Part shown: one piece after another, positions 6,640 to 7,004 of the stretch
Layout: every line of letters starts with the position of its first letter
Numbering within the stretch: position 1 is the stretch's first letter
Assembly: GCA_016763595.1 (NCBI GenBank)
Contig: JAESTN010000379.1
Coordinates: 1-7,004, forward strand
Direction of reading: 5' to 3'
Source: Flavobacteriaceae bacterium
GTDB taxonomy: Bacteria; Bacteroidota; Bacteroidia; Flavobacteriales; Flavobacteriaceae
DNA length: 7,004 nt
Position numbers and translations under genes: made by a program
Notes under the pieces: generated by a model
Told to the model about the DNA's origin: nothing
What the model saw: the letters and a program-made list of their open reading frames with translations, nothing else
The model's database searches: none

Positions 6640-7004
6640 TTTCTAAGAAAGTATTTACTTTGGTGTAAAACCATGTTGGTTGATCAAACATAATAAAGTG
6701 CTTGCTATTAGAAGCCATTTCTATTGTTTTGTTTGATAGGTTTGTGTATTGTTTTACAAAATTAGCTTTAGCAGAAGCTACATTAGGAAAAGAAGCTCCT
6801 ATGATGAGCGTTTTTGTTTTGATAGTGCTTAATTTATCTCTTAGATCTAACTTTAATAAATCTGTATATCCATATACATATGTTTTACGATCAGCTTCTA
6901 AAATCCATTTTGTTAAGACGGCTGCTTTCTCCTTTTTCAAAGTCATAAAACCTGCCATATTAGAAGCCATGCCTCTAAACTGATCGTCATTCATTTTAAG
7001 TAAA
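6632..7004 (-). CDS. Alpha/beta-hydrolase, C-terminal part, cut by right edge
   Basis: The reading frame ends at the TAA at 6632-6634 and runs upstream without a stop to the window edge. The ATG at 6992-6994 is therefore probably an internal methionine: the codons before it (TTA CTT AAA) are open. Numbered from that Met, LSTIKTKTLIIGAS (55-68) looks like the strand and loop before the catalytic acid of an alpha/beta-hydrolase. SKHFIMFDQP (97-106) looks like the catalytic-His motif, with His99, and the end WFYTKVNTFLENE is the typical final helix. The nucleophile elbow (G-x-S-x-G) would lie outside the window. After TLIIGAS the usual Asp is absent (SFPNVASAK follows), so the acid may sit elsewhere. 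Substrate is unknown; an esterase or peptidase role would be a guess. The gene overlaps the sigma-factor start by 8 nt, suggesting one operon. Confidence 0.75.
   Translation of the reverse strand, partial: LLKMNDDQFRGMASNMAGFMTLKKEKAAVLTKWILEADRKTYVYGYTDLLKLDLRDKLSTIKTKTLIIGASFPNVASAKANFVKQYTNLSNKTIEMASNSKHFIMFDQPTWFYTKVNTFLENE

Noticed and set aside
6685..6692. Minus-strand TATGTTTG matching the -7 consensus, 46 nt upstream of the sigma-factor start
   Set aside because: There is no TTG at the expected 19-21 bp upstream, and the 6-base motif is common by chance in AT-rich DNA. An internal promoter is possible but not supported.
6702..6983. Plus-strand reading frame of 93 codons
   Set aside because: It is antisense to the hydrolase frame, which has recognisable family motifs and overlaps the sigma gene. 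The plus-strand product matches nothing I know.
6632..6994. Complete 120-residue hydrolase starting at the ATG at 6994
   Set aside because: The frame stays open upstream to the window edge, and the visible part corresponds only to the C-terminal portion of the family, so a complete small protein is unlikely.

Overview
The window looks like chromosomal DNA from a member of the Bacteroidota, most likely Flavobacteriaceae. The DNA is AT-rich and the genes lack clear Shine-Dalgarno sites. The best promoter has the Bacteroidota form TTG-N19-TAnnTTTG, and the short LeuA is of the type I associate with this phylum. The genus cannot be fixed from the sequence alone.

Layout. Positions 1-946 (minus strand) hold the first 315 codons of an unrecognised, probably helical-repeat protein that runs off the left edge. 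A 133-bp divergent intergenic region follows, with a well-formed promoter and an overlapping 9-bp inverted repeat facing right. Positions 1080-5480 (plus strand) carry a complete leucine operon in the order leuA, leuC, leuD, leuB. leuA and leuC share one base, and leuC and leuD are one base apart. leuD and leuB are split by 147 bp that hold a GC-richer, strongly structured intergenic repeat. A 13-bp hairpin flanked by an A-run and a T-run (5512-5546) lies between leuB and the convergent gene and probably terminates both strands. Positions 5559-7004 (minus strand) hold a tightly overlapping set: the C-terminal part of an alpha/beta-hydrolase (cut by the right edge), an ECF-type sigma factor, and a small four-helix membrane protein.

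How the genes work together. LeuA condenses 2-oxoisovalerate with acetyl-CoA to give 2-isopropylmalate. LeuCD isomerises this to 3-isopropylmalate. LeuB oxidises it, and decarboxylation yields 2-oxoisocaproate, the direct precursor of leucine. The window therefore holds every step specific to leucine except the final transamination. The minus-strand set resembles a sigma factor with a membrane-bound partner. That the membrane protein is an anti-sigma factor, and that the hydrolase is linked to the same response, is inferred from gene order and overlap.

The least ordinary parts are the structured repeat inside the leu operon, the two almost identical 8-nt overlaps (ATGAATAA and ATGGATAA) linking the sigma-factor operon, and the uncharacterised sigma/four-helix pair. 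I see no insertion sequence, phage gene, CRISPR array, tRNA or rRNA.
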